A stretch of 64,000 bases of DNA from Eucalyptus grandis (taxonomy: Eukaryota > Streptophyta > Magnoliopsida > Myrtales > Myrtaceae): NCBI RefSeq assembly GCF_016545825.1, contig NC_052618.1, positions 36,216,196-36,280,195 of the forward strand, given 5' to 3'. A model generated the notes under the pieces. It saw nothing but the letters and a program-made list of their open reading frames with translations, did not search any database and had not been told where the DNA came from. A program made the translations under genes and the position numbers. Below, piece by piece: positions 34,166 through 43,656 of the stretch; position 1 is the first letter of the stretch; each line of letters begins with the position of its first letter.

Positions 34166-34178
34166 AGTTATCAATAAA

Positions 34179-34853
34179 CATATCAATCGCATATATGATT
34201 AAGGTTGTTACCTTTCCTTGACGTTGCCTTAGGAACAACATATGATCCGAGTTGCTTTGAGAATACCCATATCTTCTCATTGCTGAGCTAAAGTGACCAA
34301 ATCAAGCACGAGGTGATTACTTTAACCCATTCAATGAATGTTCTAGCTTGCACACTATGTTGGGTTGAGTAACACAACAATACCTAGGTAGAACTTCCAT
34401 GTAGATTTCTTCCTCCAAATCCCCATGAAGAAACACATTCTTCACATCAAACTAATGCAATGGCCAATCTAGATTCACTACAAGAGACAACAAAACTCTC
34501 ACAATATTAAGCTTCGCCACAGGGAAAACGTCTCTTGGTAGTCTGCACCATACGTCTATGTATATCCCTTTGCTACCAATCGCGCCTTATGTCTCTCAAT
34601 GGAAGCCATCTGCTTTGTATTTGATAGTAAAAACCCACTTGCACTCCACTATTCTCTTCCCCTTTGGTAACTTTATAAGTCTCCAAGTCTAGTTTTTCTA
34701 TAATGTTTCCATCTCGTTTTTTATTGCTCGAACCCACTTGCAATCCCTCAAAGACTTTTGCAACACTAGGAACTTGGGTTGCATAAACATTTGATACAAA
34801 CGCCATCAATAGTTCCTACAATCTCCCTGTCAAAACAAAATTTGCAATATGAT
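34179..34853 (-). pseudogene. Copia RT N-terminal half, decayed
   Basis: Minus-strand landmarks: EKLDLETYKVTKGEENSGVQ upstream of the RT start (34573-34809), a FFHGDLEEE-type text around 34400, and GYSQSNSDHMLFLRQRQGK followed by IIYAIDMF at 34179-34280. In that last stretch the family's YVDD catalytic motif reads YAID. The catalytic aspartate pair is therefore altered, and the frame is cut by the solo LTR immediately after. Confidence 0.8.
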
Positions 34854-35375
34854 TGTAACGACCCGGGCTCCACTGTATAATATTGTCCGTTTTGGATATT
34901 GAGTCCTCACAGCTTTAAAACGCATTATACAGATTAAAGGAACCCAAGCCTTTATAAACTAGCCCAGGACTCCCCCCTAAGCGATGTGGAACGGGAGACA
35001 TGCCCTTAGCCTCACCCGCGTACTGCCAAGGCGATCTCAGTCTATCCTTCCGTACTGCCCCGAGTCCAGGTCGTCACATTCTCCCTTCTTAAGGCATAGC
35101 ACCCTCGCTGTGGCCCTACATGCGGTCGGGAGTTGGCTCTAATACCATTTGTAACGATCCGGGCCCCACTTAATAATATTGTCCGCTTTGGACACTGAGT
35201 TCTCACGGCTTTAAAACGCGTTATACAGATTAAAGGGACCTAGGCCTTTATAAACTAGCCCAAGACTCCCCCCCTAAGCGATGTGGGACAGGAGACATGT
35301 CCTTAGCCTCACCTGCGTACTGCCAAGGCGATTTCAGTCCATCCCTCCGTACTGCCCCGGATCTGGGTCGTCACA
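34854..35375 (-). mobile_element. TRIM (terminal-repeat retrotransposon in miniature)
   Basis: The 522-bp element has 225/226-bp terminal repeats (34854-35078 and 35150-35375) starting TGTAACGA.CCGGG and ending GGTCGTCACA. A 71-bp internal domain lies between them. The 5-bp target duplication atgat is exact at 34849-34853 and 35376-35380. Read on the minus strand, a PBS (TGGTATTAGAGCC, 35135-35147) follows the right repeat and a purine tract (CTTAAGAAGGGAGAA, 35079-35093) precedes the left repeat. It has no coding capacity. It contains a tttataaa TATA-like motif in each repeat. It sits in the integrase-RT linker of the old Copia. Confidence 0.95.
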
Positions 35376-35389
35376 ATGATACTTTGATC

Positions 35390-36640
35390 TTCACTCCTTC
35401 ACATATGGTGAGTATTGACTAAGGGACTTGCCATGATTGTACCTGTTAGGTAATGTATATCCAACAATCACATAAGAATCATCACAAGAGTCAAGTGTGG
35501 TAGGAGATCTTACATCAAGGGTATCCTCAAGAGAATAGTCGGGTACCAAAGAGGGGACAATTTCAAGAGAGGGCTATTCTTGAGGCTGTTTGTGTGCATC
35601 TTGTACTAGTACAAATTGTTGATCACCTTTTACCGGGATGTGACTATCCTCCTACACAACTCCTGCTATCGGCCCTGTCACGGCCTGATCTGCTGCATTT
35701 TCTGTTGATGACACCACTGTTGGGGCTTGCCGTGAGTCAGACCCAGTCCCAGCCCTTGCCAAAACACCACCCTCCCACCAATTTTCCCTTTCTGGATGTA
35801 TCTCACCTTGAAAGAGATAATTGTTGTCAAGGTAAAAGAATTCGGACTCAACAAATGTCACATTCAAAGTGACATGTGTTTTCTTCGTGATTGTGTCGTA
35901 GCAGCAATAGCCCCTTTGATGGGTTCCATAGCCAATAAAAACACATCGTAAAGTACAAGGATCAAACTTGGTTTGTTGGTTCTTGTGAAGATGAACATAA
36001 GTTGCACACTCGAACTCTTTAAGGGGAAGTGCCAAGACTGAGGGAAGAGAAACATGTCTGAAAGAATTTGTAGCAAAGTCTAAAATTTTAACATGCATGA
36101 GGATATCCGGTTCATCAAGTGGACTGCAGTAATAATGGCAGCATCCCAAAAATGATTGGGAACATGACCACCCACCCCTTTTTGCGACACCATTCTGCTG
36201 GGGATCTGGGTGCACAATATCTCATGGATAATGTCATGTTCTTGAAAGTAATCTATGAGATATTGATTAACATATTCGCCCCCATTATAAGTACGAAAGA
36301 TACGGAGTTATGCCCTAAATTTTTTGCAACCATGTGGTGGAACACATAAAATATTTTAGAAACCTCATCCTTGTGCTTCATCAAATACAACCATGTCATC
36401 CGTGTACAATTATCCATAAAAGTCACAGACCAACGAATCCCCAAAAGGGTGGTAATAGGTGAAGCACCCGACACATCAAAGTGGACTAATGAAAAATGTG
36501 TTGCACTTTTATTGAAACTCAATGGAAAAGAAACATGATGGCTTTTTGTCAAGATGCATGTTTCACACTGGAATACAAAATCTGATAAACTACTAAATAA
36601 CCGAGGAAATAAATGCTTCAAATATCTAAAAGACATGTGC
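35390..36640 (-). pseudogene. Copia integrase region, decayed
   Basis: Minus-strand landmarks: pre-integrase zinc module end (CETCILTKSHHVSFP), integrase core start (LVHFDVSGASPIT, FMDNCTRMTWLYLMKHKD; 36253-36636), then after a frame change PQQNGVAKR and the C-terminal text CVFIGYGTHQRGYCCYD (35652-36215). The first core aspartate motif reads FDVSG instead of the usual D-x-W-G. Stops and shifts occur between the parts. Confidence 0.8.
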
Positions 36641-37573
36641 CCTAATCGATAGTGTCATAGCCAGATGTCATTCTCTTTACCAATAGATTACCATAGGTGT
36701 GATTCACTTTGCTAGTATTAAAAATCATCCATGAAGTACAACCCCTCCCTCTTAGTACCACGTCCAATAATCTTCTTTGTGAGGATATCTTGAAATAAAC
36801 AAAAATTGGGATACATAAGAATATTGCAATTTAATTCATCAATAATCTACCCAATAGACATCACCCAATTAGATAAAAAGGGCATAAGCAAAGTGTGCGA
36901 TAAGGAGAGGGAAGGCGTGAGAACAACACTTCTAGCCTTAGTCACTAGATATCTATGGCCATTTACATTAAAGATACTTTATCGACGCGAAGTGGTATGG
37001 CATGTGAGGTCACCGGGATTGGGTGTCATGTGATCGGTAGCACTAGAATCTATAATCCACCCATTGTCTCACCTTGATGAGTATTGACAAAAGCATAACC
37101 ATCTGTCGCAACACCCATGGATGCCATATGTAGAGTTTGTGGTTCTGGGTTGACCTCAAGAAACCTTGGTCCTATCTTCCCCCCACGCAACACCATGGTA
37201 GTAGCAGTGGGAGCGTTGTGTTAGTCAACATAATAGCTTGAGCACATCCTCCCGCCGAACCTATGCGTAAGCTTGTTCAATCATAGGAAAGTAGTTGCAT
37301 CTATAAGACATCCGCCTTGACCTTGTCAAGTCAATCATCAAGACCATCAAGGAATGTGTAAACACTATCTTCTTAGGCACTCGTATTATAGCACCCGATA
37401 TCATTGGGACACACGATGGGGTTAGGACGACAAAAATTAATCTCCCGCCAAAGTCCTTGAAGATCATTGTAGTATTTTTCGATAGAGTCTCTTGCCAGCT
37501 TCAGCCAAGTAACTTGGCTCTTCAAATCATACACCTAGGAGACATTAATGCTGTCAAAAGACATGGTAGCCAC
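36641..37573 (-). pseudogene. Copia gag C-terminal and protease region, decayed
   Basis: Between integrase and the large solo LTR only weak gag/protease remnants are visible. One is a minus-strand stretch around 37261-37467, and another, near 37050, reads like the protease-flank WIIDSSATDHM text in broken form. The assignment relies on position in the element. Confidence 0.5.
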
Positions 37574-40567
37574 TATCACGCCCCGATCCTCGAGCGCATG
37601 CCCATCCCTTGGTGATCGATAAAATTTTGCGACTTCCCAAGACGAGTCGCCAACCCTTTCAGTTTAATGCACATGCGGAAGCGAATAACAAATCCCCTGA
37701 CAGTAACCATCTCGGAAGAAAAGCGGAACAACAGATTCACAAACAAAACATGCTTTTATAAACATACTGAGTCATGTACAAAAGTCTATAACCAAAAGAC
37801 TTCAAAAGATTTTCTCTCAAAAAGAAACCGTTTTATCTGACCTACACTTCAGATCACCTCAACTCGGCTCTAGATCTTCCACTCTACGGTCATGAAAAGT
37901 TAAACCCATGACGGGGTGAGATATAAATCTCAGCGAATTCACGCTATAAACCCTAATTATGAGGGTATTACGCCTAAGGTGTCCTAACCACACGATTATA
38001 CAACCACAGAGACTTACCTTGTCTCAGATTCTTCATATAAGTCTGTACAGTTCATAATTTCACCCATATGCATATAGCAAATTCACACATCAATTGGAAC
38101 ATCTAAATCAATCATTGCTCACACAAGCAAGAATTACCAACACACGTCGGTTAATCAATTCAATCAACATGTGTTGCAATTAATTAATACTACCCGCATA
38201 GGTAGTTTTACTCGACACACGCTGGTCCTCTATCCACCGACACACACTGGGGATAGGTGATGTCCACCGATACACACTGGGGATGGTAATATCCACCGAC
38301 ACACACCAAGAATTGGTTCTCTTAACCTTTATCATCCACTAACACACACCGGGAACGGGTTCTCTTAACCAACATACGATCATTCAATTGCGACCAAGGA
38401 CATTGTGCTTTGCACACACATGCCTCAATTAAGATAACGACATTGGCCCGTTTTCTTCGTATTAAAAACATTAGGTGAAAATATCGTGTATGGGTACACA
38501 GTCAAATCGAACCTGAAAATTTGATATCTTCATTTTTAAAATCCTACTGTTTTATAAAATATATAAACCATTTTCGGTGTTAAAACCCGACACTTGGGAT
38601 TTTTTGAATAAATATTGAAAATTCACAAATTTTGGAATAAATGACCAAAAATCCAATCGGCACTCAATTTGCAAAAATTAACTCTCAATTGCAGAAACTA
38701 ACCACACTATTACAATCGGCACGAAATTCCTGTTGCCGACTATCCCGGTCTAATTTTCAGAAAATAATTATTAATTAAATAATTACCAAAATTAATTAAA
38801 TAAATCAATTTAAATACCAAAAATACAAACTTAGGCCATAATTGCTAAATTAAATATTGAAACGGGCCCGGAAAATTACCGAACCAATCTAGCTAAAATA
38901 ATACGATCTATCTAGTCTCTAATTTAGCCATTCTAACCACCTAACATGCATCATTAACTAATTAAATCACTAATCTAATCTAACTAACCACCTAATCTCT
39001 AATTAACCTAAACTAAACACCTCTTAAACGTCATTAGCCTACTAAGTAAAGTTTAGTGCATAAACTCACCGATTTAGTGTGAAAACAAGTTCATTGTGAT
39101 GACGGCGCGATGGCGGCCGAAACTTGAACTTTCGGCAGCGTCAACGGACACTTGGACCGGGCCAAGAAGGCATTGCAAGCCCACAACTACTGCTGGGCTT
39201 GGTTCTGGGCTGAACTGTGGGTTGGGCTTGCTCCGTGGGCTTCAAGTGGACTGGACCAAAGGTTGGAGATGGGCTAGAAATTGGCGTTGGATGGAGGGCC
39301 ACTGGTCGGTCGAAGATGGAGCAGCAAATTCGGAGGGGCGAGTGGAAGTTCATGAGCAGCAAGCATGAGGCAAAGTGACAGGGAGGAATGGAAAGGGATG
39401 AAGGAGGGGTCGAGCTTCACAAGAAAAGAAATGGAAGATGGTAGAAGCGGTGAAGGAAGGAGGCAGGTGGGCTTGGGTGATCGAGAAGCTGAGGGAGAGG
39501 AAGGAAAAGTCAAATTAAAATATCTTAAATCATCATTCCCTTAGACCAAAAACCTTCATGCTTATCCTATGGTCCCTCGTAATACTTTCTTGCTCAATTA
39601 ATCACAAATAATCCACTTTTCATGCCAAAAATGCAGCCTCCTTCCATAGCTCCGAATTCACTCAACTTTGGCTTCAATTTCTTCACGAAATTCCCCAATC
39701 CGACATCCAATTTCAATGAAGAAAAAGTCCACACAAATTTCTACAATTCCCTTTCACCAAGTAGCTCTCTAATGAGGTCAAAAATCCCTTTAAATTGGCA
39801 TGTCCGAATTTCCATTATTTTCTGAAACGTTCGAATCGATTTTTCGTAAAAATCCCAAAATCGCTGAAAATTCTTCGAAAGATGAGTCGACATTCCTAAA
39901 ATGAATTACAACATGACAGAACTTTCAATTTCTAAAATCGAGTTCAAATTCGCAGTTAATTTCAATTTGGCGCGATTTTAACGTAACCTAGCCTACCGGA
40001 TAGATTTTAGGAATTTTTTGTGCAATTAAGCCGTGGTCGATTATTTTCGAACCACAATGTACATCTTCGACACATTGGCGAGTCTTGGTTGTCGTGAAAA
40101 TCTCAAGATTTCAATTACGGGCACAATGTATCCAAAACGACAGAAAAATCAGTTTAATACCAATCGAAATTTTTTTGCAATTATGTGGAATCACCCACAC
40201 TTTGATCACACATCTCTGTCGAATTGACATACCCCTGATCTCCGATCGATTTTGACAATGCCATAATGACCTTTGTAGGTTAGCACGGTTGAGTAGTCGA
40301 TTCCTGATCGAATTCTTGAGTCTATTGCGTTTAAATTCCTTAATGTCTTCACCTAATAGACTAGTTATCCCGTGAGTGATCAGCTCAGGGAAAAGAACTA
40401 CAGACTCGTTGACGAAAAGCTCGACTTATTCAATCGAAAACAAATCTAAAAATTCAGGATGTCACAACCACCAAATCCTAAGTTGCTCAGGGAAAAGAAC
40501 TACAGACGCGTCGACGAAAAGCCGACTTATTCAATCGAAAACAAATCTAAAAATTCAGGATGTCACA
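37574..40567. mobile_element. Large solo LTR (about 3.0 kb), Gypsy-type probable
   Basis: Interrupts the Copia gag and is flanked by the exact 5-bp duplication gccac (37569-37573 and 40568-40572). The left end reads TATCACGCCCCGATCC, apparently TG changed to TA, and the right end ggatgtcaca, so the termini are the inverted pair expected of an LTR. No protein domains lie inside. It contains a short array of ccgacacacac.gggga units (38215-38360) and a cluster of small open frames around 39100-39510 with no recognisable product. Internal coding sequence and the second LTR are absent, consistent with a solo LTR. The family is not identified; a chromovirus-type Gypsy is the best guess from the size. 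Confidence 0.75.
38212..38370 (+). repeat. Short tandem array in the large solo LTR
   Basis: About four imperfect units of (t)ccacc(g/a)acacacac(t/c)gggga followed by variable spacers. Unit length is roughly 45-55 bp. Confidence 0.7.
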
Positions 40568-40585
40568 GCCACCAAATCCTAACTT
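40382..40585 (+). repeat. About 102-bp tandem duplication across the LTR/flank junction
   Basis: Two direct copies begin ctcagggaaaagaactacag (40383 and about 40487). Each runs through the LTR end ggatgtcaca into flanking Copia text ccaccaaatcctaa.ttgct. Because the unit includes flanking DNA, it must have arisen after the LTR inserted. Confidence 0.85.
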
Positions 40586-40990
40586 GCTTTTGCAATTGGG
40601 AGTTGAATAAAATTGCCAATCAACACTGGGTCCGGGAGTTGATTATCCATCATTTCATTGTGGAATCCTCGATTTTCCACTTCCAAAAGTCAGGATCAAT
40701 CAAATAAGGTTGGGGAAGATTCCTATTAATATATTCCAACTCGTCTTTGCTTGAGATGTACATCTCAACAACTTTGGGCCAAAAGCCATAGTTGTTGCCA
40801 TCCAACTTGATAGCATTAGGTGGAGTCAATGCCTCAACTTGGGAAGGCGGCACATGATGCTAGGTCAGAAGTTGCTTCATCGCTATTGTCAGATCTTCAA
40901 GGATTGCCGTTGCTAAAGAGACATCACCGGTTGATTGTGGGAGAGTTAAATCAATGCATTCAGCCATGGTGAGATCAGGTCCTAGAGTTG
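40586..40990 (-). pseudogene. Copia gag N-terminal part
   Basis: Minus-strand frame 40650-40853 reads MPPSQVEALTPPNAIKLDGN followed by NYGFWPKVVEMYISSKDELE, the typical start of Copia gag before the UBN2-like domain. A leader frame toward the PBS includes LTLPQSTGDVSLATAILED. Gag is interrupted downstream by the large solo LTR. Confidence 0.75.
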
Positions 40991-41006
40991 AGTTGCTTTG
41001 ATACCA
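40991..41006 (-). other. Primer-binding site
   Basis: TGGTATCAAAGCAACT on the minus strand, directly inside the 5' LTR. Confidence 0.85.
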
Positions 41007-41250
41007 TGAAGAAACGTATATAGCTTTTAGGAGAAAGTTTTGTTTTTTCTGTATTTTGAACATCGTTTATTTTACAATGCTTTTTAGTATATGTCTACAA
41101 AGAAAAGAGTCAATCCTAACAGTCCTCCTAATCAAGAGATAAAATAGGAAGTGGATTGACTTGAATTCTTATATTATCTCTAATTGATAGCTTATACCAA
41201 AGATTGACCTGAACTCCTATATTATTTCTAAGTGATAGCTCACGTCAACA
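41007..41250 (-). repeat. 5' LTR of the old Copia element (244 bp)
   Basis: Matches the 197-bp LTR at the other end but has an extra 48-bp internal tandem copy (units starting gattgac at 41154 and 41202). It is followed by the target duplication ctttg. Confidence 0.92.
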
Positions 41251-41392
41251 CTTTGTCCACCAAGTGAGGCTTACACAATTGCCGTCGAGCAGATTTATAT
41301 ATGTAGAGGGAGTTTTAAGCCATCCGCCACTGCTAATAAGAGAGAAGCCTTCCTGATAGCTGAAGAGTGCGGTTGCAATTAAAAGAGAGATA

Positions 41393-43656
41393 ATGGCACC
41401 CACTCTGAGTAATGGCTTCTCCATGCCCGTGGCCCTCAACTGTGACTTCTCAAAGGAGATCACCCTGAATAATGGCTTCACAATGCCGACACCGGTCTCA
41501 GTCTCTTTCGCATGGAAGGCAAGGACTTAAAGATCTCCTTTTCCACGCCATCAAGATTGGCTATCGCCATTTCGACTGTGCGGGTACTACATTTTGTCTG
41601 TTTCTCTATGTGTTTGTGCGCGGGCGTGTGTTTTGGGTATTGATGCTTTGTGTCTGCATTAATTAACCATTTAAAAATACAGAGTATCGATTTTCCTGTT
41701 TGACCTCTTTGTTATTAGGGCGTTTTGGATTATGGCTACTATCGAGTAGTTTTCTTTCTATTTCTAAGCAATGTTGTTTTTGTCTGTTTGAAGGGTGCTA
41801 TAAAACTTATTATGTGTGTTTTATCTTATTAACTTATTGTCATGTCGATGTTTTTTTAACTGATTATGCTGTGAAACTTTATTGCAATCAAACTTCAATT
41901 TGTAAGTAGATATAAATAAGAGCCTAAAGGCAACAAAAACTAAAAATTTGTGGCGGTAAATTATCTAAAAAATTAGTCTAAAACGACAAAAAAAATTACT
42001 AATTGCAATAATGTTTTCGTCATGGTTTGACCTTATTTTTGCTGAAAATCAACCTAAGGCGACAAAATAAATTTTCTCAGCCTTTTCCTAAAACAAGTTA
42101 ATTTTGTCACCTTTAGATTTCTAGGGCGACAATTGTTTCGATCGTCACTTGTGGTGCCCAAGGCGTGACAAACCATCATCTATCGCCTTTGACACTTAAG
42201 GCTCCATTCGTTTCACATAAAATAACTTCTAGGAAATTCAAATTTTCCAGTGTTCATTTCACGGAAAATGAAGTAGTCTAGGAAAATATTTTATGTTATT
42301 GGAAAAAAAAAAACACCTTCAAAAGTGGGGAAAATGTTTTCCACTTTTCCAAAGTAGAAAACATCTTTCATAACTTCTTCCACTTTACTTTCTTTCACTA
42401 AAACACATTTTCATTTTTTTATTTTTTATTTTTTTAAATGAAGTTTTTTAATTTTTTTTTTTCTTTTCTTTTCATTTTCTTCCTTGGCCTTGGCCAGTCA
42501 TCGACCGTAGGCAAGCTCAAGCCTCGCCCCCGGTCGGCAAGGCTCGAGCTTGCGAAATTCCAGCAAGGTCAAGCCTCGCCTAATCTAGCAAAGCCAAGCT
42601 CCCCCGAGGTCGGCGAGCTCAAGCCTCACCAAATCCAATGAGCACAAATCCAATGAGCTGGACAAGGCTCAAGCCTCACCCGAGCTTGCTAGAGGTTCGT
42701 TGAGCTCTAGCGAGCTGAGGCAAGGCCCAAGCCTTGATCAACCAAGGCTAAGGAAGAAGATGAAAAGGTAAGAAAGAAAAGAAAAATGAAAAAAAGAAGA
42801 GGAAAGAAAGGAAATAATTAAAAATTATTTAAAAATAAATAAATAATAAATTATTGAAAATGAGTGTGTGCAGAAAAAGATCTTCCCTACCGAACAATAG
42901 AAAATATTTTCTAATTCATCTTCAAATTTCAATAAAACATTAGAAAATATGATTATTTTCCTAGAAAACAGTTTCTTGGAAAACATTTTTAGAAATGCCA
43001 TTTTTTTGTGAAATGAATGGAGTCTAAGATGAAAATTATTTTTATCATTTTGGCAATTTAACTCGACACATCCAATTTAGTTTTATTCAATGGGCCAGAT
43101 CTACTTATTCTGTCTTTTCTTTTTTGATTTCTACATTGTAGAATAGATTTGATTGGAATGAGGAACCATTTTACTCCTAAGGGAAAAACATGTCCATGAA
43201 CCCCCATGTCAACTTGAGATATCAAGAAAAGTCTCATGTACTGATGAAATTAATTTCCCCCGTTTTTTTTCGCAGCCAAGTGCAAGAACGAAGTAGAAGT
43301 CGGAGAAGCGTTGGCCGAAGCATTTCGACCCGGGCTCGTAAAAAGGGAGGAAATTTTCATCACCACAAAGGTTCATAATTTTGATTCAATTACCGGGTCG
43401 GGGATTTACCAGATATGTCTAGCTTAAGATGCGTGCACATTTTATATTGACCTGGAGAAAATGATGAATCTAGCTATGTTCTTAAACCGATCGGAGAAAA
43501 GCTAACAGATAGTCGGCATAACATAAATGAAATTGCAGCTGTGGAATTCGGACTACGGGCATGTGATTGAGGCATGCAAAGACAGTTTGAAGAAGCTTCA
43601 GCTGGACTACTTGGATCTCTACCTGGTTCACTTCCCTGTGGCCACCAAGCATACTG
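41393..43656 (+). pseudogene. NADPH-dependent aldo-keto reductase (sorbitol/mannose-6-phosphate reductase type), truncated
   Basis: Members of this AKR group reduce hexose phosphates to sugar-alcohol phosphates in the cytosol. Three exons are recognisable: 41393-41583 (LNNGFTMP, then HAIKIGYRHFDCA), 43276-43370 (KNEVEVGEALAEAF, REEIFITTK) and 43539-43656 (LWNSDYGHVIEACKDSLKKL, LDLYLVHFPVATKHTG). All have GT-AG borders. Exon 1 has a duplicated TLxNGFxMP start and at least two frame changes, so the frame from the ATG stops at about codon 43. At the position of the catalytic tyrosine (family DYKNE) it reads KCKNE. The catalytic aspartate, lysine and histidine are still seen. Later exons are missing from the window. 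Intron 1 holds a MITE. Identification of the exact enzyme subtype is by family resemblance only. Confidence 0.85.
42200..43024. mobile_element. Harbinger-like MITE with GC-rich core
   Basis: The 825-bp element has 17-bp terminal inverted repeats GGCTCCATTCGTTTCAC / GACTCCATTCATTTCAC (inverse strand) and is flanked by TAA on both sides (42197-42199 and 43025-43027), the 3-bp target size of PIF/Harbinger elements. The arms are AT-rich and partly self-complementary (tttctttc.. / ..gaaagaaa). The core (42480-42740) is a GC-rich run of caagcctcgcc.aa and gagctcaagcc motifs. No transposase is present. It lies in intron 1 of the reductase pseudogene. Confidence 0.8.

Larger units (their letters stand above)
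31930..34173 (-). mobile_element. Solo LTR (about 1.12 kb without nested insert) inside the Copia RT
   Basis: The RT reading stops at 31930 and resumes at about 34179. The inserted sequence starts TGTTCGTAAAATTC and ends TTATCA. It is flanked by ataat (31925-31929) and ataaa (34174-34178), a 5-bp target duplication with one mismatch. Removing the nested Mutator-like element and one 9-bp duplication leaves 1121 bp. It contains the palindromic ggctacatcgtagcc, a ctatttatagg motif and no coding sequence, as expected of an LTR left by recombination. The strand is assumed from the TATA-like motif's position and is uncertain. Confidence 0.75.
30805..41250 (-). mobile_element. Old Copia retrotransposon carrying four later insertions
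   Basis: Minus-strand Copia element. LTRs at 30805-31001 and 41007-41250 are recognisable by gtgaagaaacg.atatagctt and aatcctaa.agtcct. The target duplication ctttg is exact at 30800-30804 and 41251-41255. PBS at 40991-41006 and polypurine tract at 31002-31014 are present. Gag, integrase, RT and RNase H fragments appear in Copia order but are heavily broken. The body is split by a solo LTR plus Mutator-like element (31930-34173), a TRIM (34854-35375) and a large solo LTR (37574-40567). The element itself landed about 140 bp upstream of the first ATG of the aldo-keto reductase pseudogene. Confidence 0.95.

Noticed and set aside
35390..36215. Possible intact host gene encoding a 187-residue protein
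   Set aside because: The reading contains integrase C-terminal motifs (PQQNGVA, CVFIGYGTHQRGYCCYD) in register with neighbouring Copia fragments.
39096..39513. Trp/Arg-rich and Pro/Ser-rich overlapping frames
   Set aside because: Both strands are open only because of local GC-rich composition within the large solo LTR; no motif is recognised.
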